A stretch of 14,374 nucleotides of DNA from Candidatus Omnitrophota bacterium (GTDB lineage: Bacteria > Omnitrophota > Gorgyraeia > Duberdicusellales > 4484-171): positions 1-14,374 of the forward strand of contig QNCE01000026.1 in NCBI GenBank assembly GCA_003644405.1, given 5' to 3'. Positions within the stretch are counted from its first letter, which is position 1. The number at the start of each line of letters is the position of its first letter. A program made the translations under genes and the position numbers. Positions 14,320-14,374 of the stretch are shown in pieces. Below the pieces are notes generated by a model. It worked only from the letters and a program-made list of their open reading frames with translations, had not been told where the DNA came from and did not search any database.

Positions 14320-14374
14320 AGAAACCAGGAGGGTAAAACAGCATTTTTCCTGAGCTTTTCCGCCTAAGCGGATC
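14320..14374. other. GC-richer structured edge segment with a small palindrome
   Basis: The last 55 bases are clearly richer in G and C than the AT-rich stretch beside them (about 14257-14320). They contain a perfect 5-bp hairpin, TCCGC-CTAA-GCGGA, at 14359-14372 and a possible CAGGA/TCCTG pairing. No T-run follows the hairpin on the minus strand, so it is not a typical terminator in that direction. It might be part of a dispersed palindromic repeat, an RNA leader, or the end of a gene beyond the window. The segment is cut by the edge and I cannot assign it. Confidence 0.3.

Noticed and set aside
14255..14374. Minus-strand open frame of 39 codons from the window edge to a TAG that overlaps the RBS of the Ogt-type gene.
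   Set aside because: The stop position would suit an operon neighbour, but about half of the frame is almost pure A+T, unlike the coding sequence of this window, it uses the AGG and CGG codons that are rare here, and it matches nothing I recognise.
14328..14374. Plus-strand AGGAGG at 14328-14333 followed by an open frame, suggesting a divergent gene.
   Set aside because: The only suitably spaced start is ATT, which is very rare, and only about ten codons are visible before the edge.
1..14374. CRISPR arrays, insertion sequences, tRNA or rRNA genes, prophage or defence genes.
   Set aside because: No direct repeats with spacers, terminal inverted repeats, transposase motifs or tRNA-like folds were seen; coding sequence fills almost the whole window.

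Overview
The window reads as an AT-rich stretch of a bacterial chromosome carrying a compact housekeeping gene cluster. All 15 genes seen lie on the minus strand, so transcription runs from the high-coordinate end to the low-coordinate end. Apolipoprotein N-acyltransferase (Lnt), a lipoprotein amidase, glutamate racemase and a PilT-family ATPase point to a diderm (Gram-negative-type) bacterium with peptidoglycan. The class I two-subunit fumarase, with its oxygen-sensitive Fe-S cluster type, suggests an anaerobic or microaerobic life. The phylum cannot be fixed from the sequence. An uncultured lineage such as Omnitrophota or Aerophobota would fit the style, but that is only an impression.

Upstream half (14374 to 6399, in transcription order): an AT-rich leader with a candidate promoter is followed by a very short MGMT/Ogt-type gene, a pilT-like ATPase, prfB (release factor 2), secA, lnt and a cation diffusion facilitator (CDF) exporter. 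The genes are separated by 24 nt or less or overlap by a few bases. The only gap of any size (6285-6398) follows the CDF gene. It holds a near-consensus sigma-70-type promoter aimed at mgtE and so close to its ATG that the mgtE mRNA would be almost leaderless.

Downstream half (6284 to 1): mgtE (Mg2+ transport), a lipoprotein N-acetylmuramoyl-L-alanine amidase, murI, queD-queC-queE (preQ0/queuosine precursor synthesis), the two subunits of class I fumarase (fumA/fumB type), and the first 19 codons of rph (RNase PH) cut by the window edge. Every junction is an overlap of 4-23 nt, four of them of the ATGA type, so translation is probably coupled.

Functional themes are protein export and termination (SecA, RF2), envelope biogenesis (Lnt, amidase, MurI), divalent-metal homeostasis (a CDF exporter and MgtE flanking the internal promoter), tRNA modification (QueD/C/E) and central metabolism (fumarase). 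No mobile element, CRISPR array, rRNA or tRNA was seen, and no gene-free stretch exceeds about 130 bases. I do not see a new multi-gene system. The points worth a second look are at the protein and regulatory level: a PilT with Asn at the Walker B glutamate, a CDF exporter with a duplicated metal-binding C-terminal domain, a QueC with Tyr in its PP-loop, a standalone Ogt catalytic domain, and the leaderless-type mgtE promoter.
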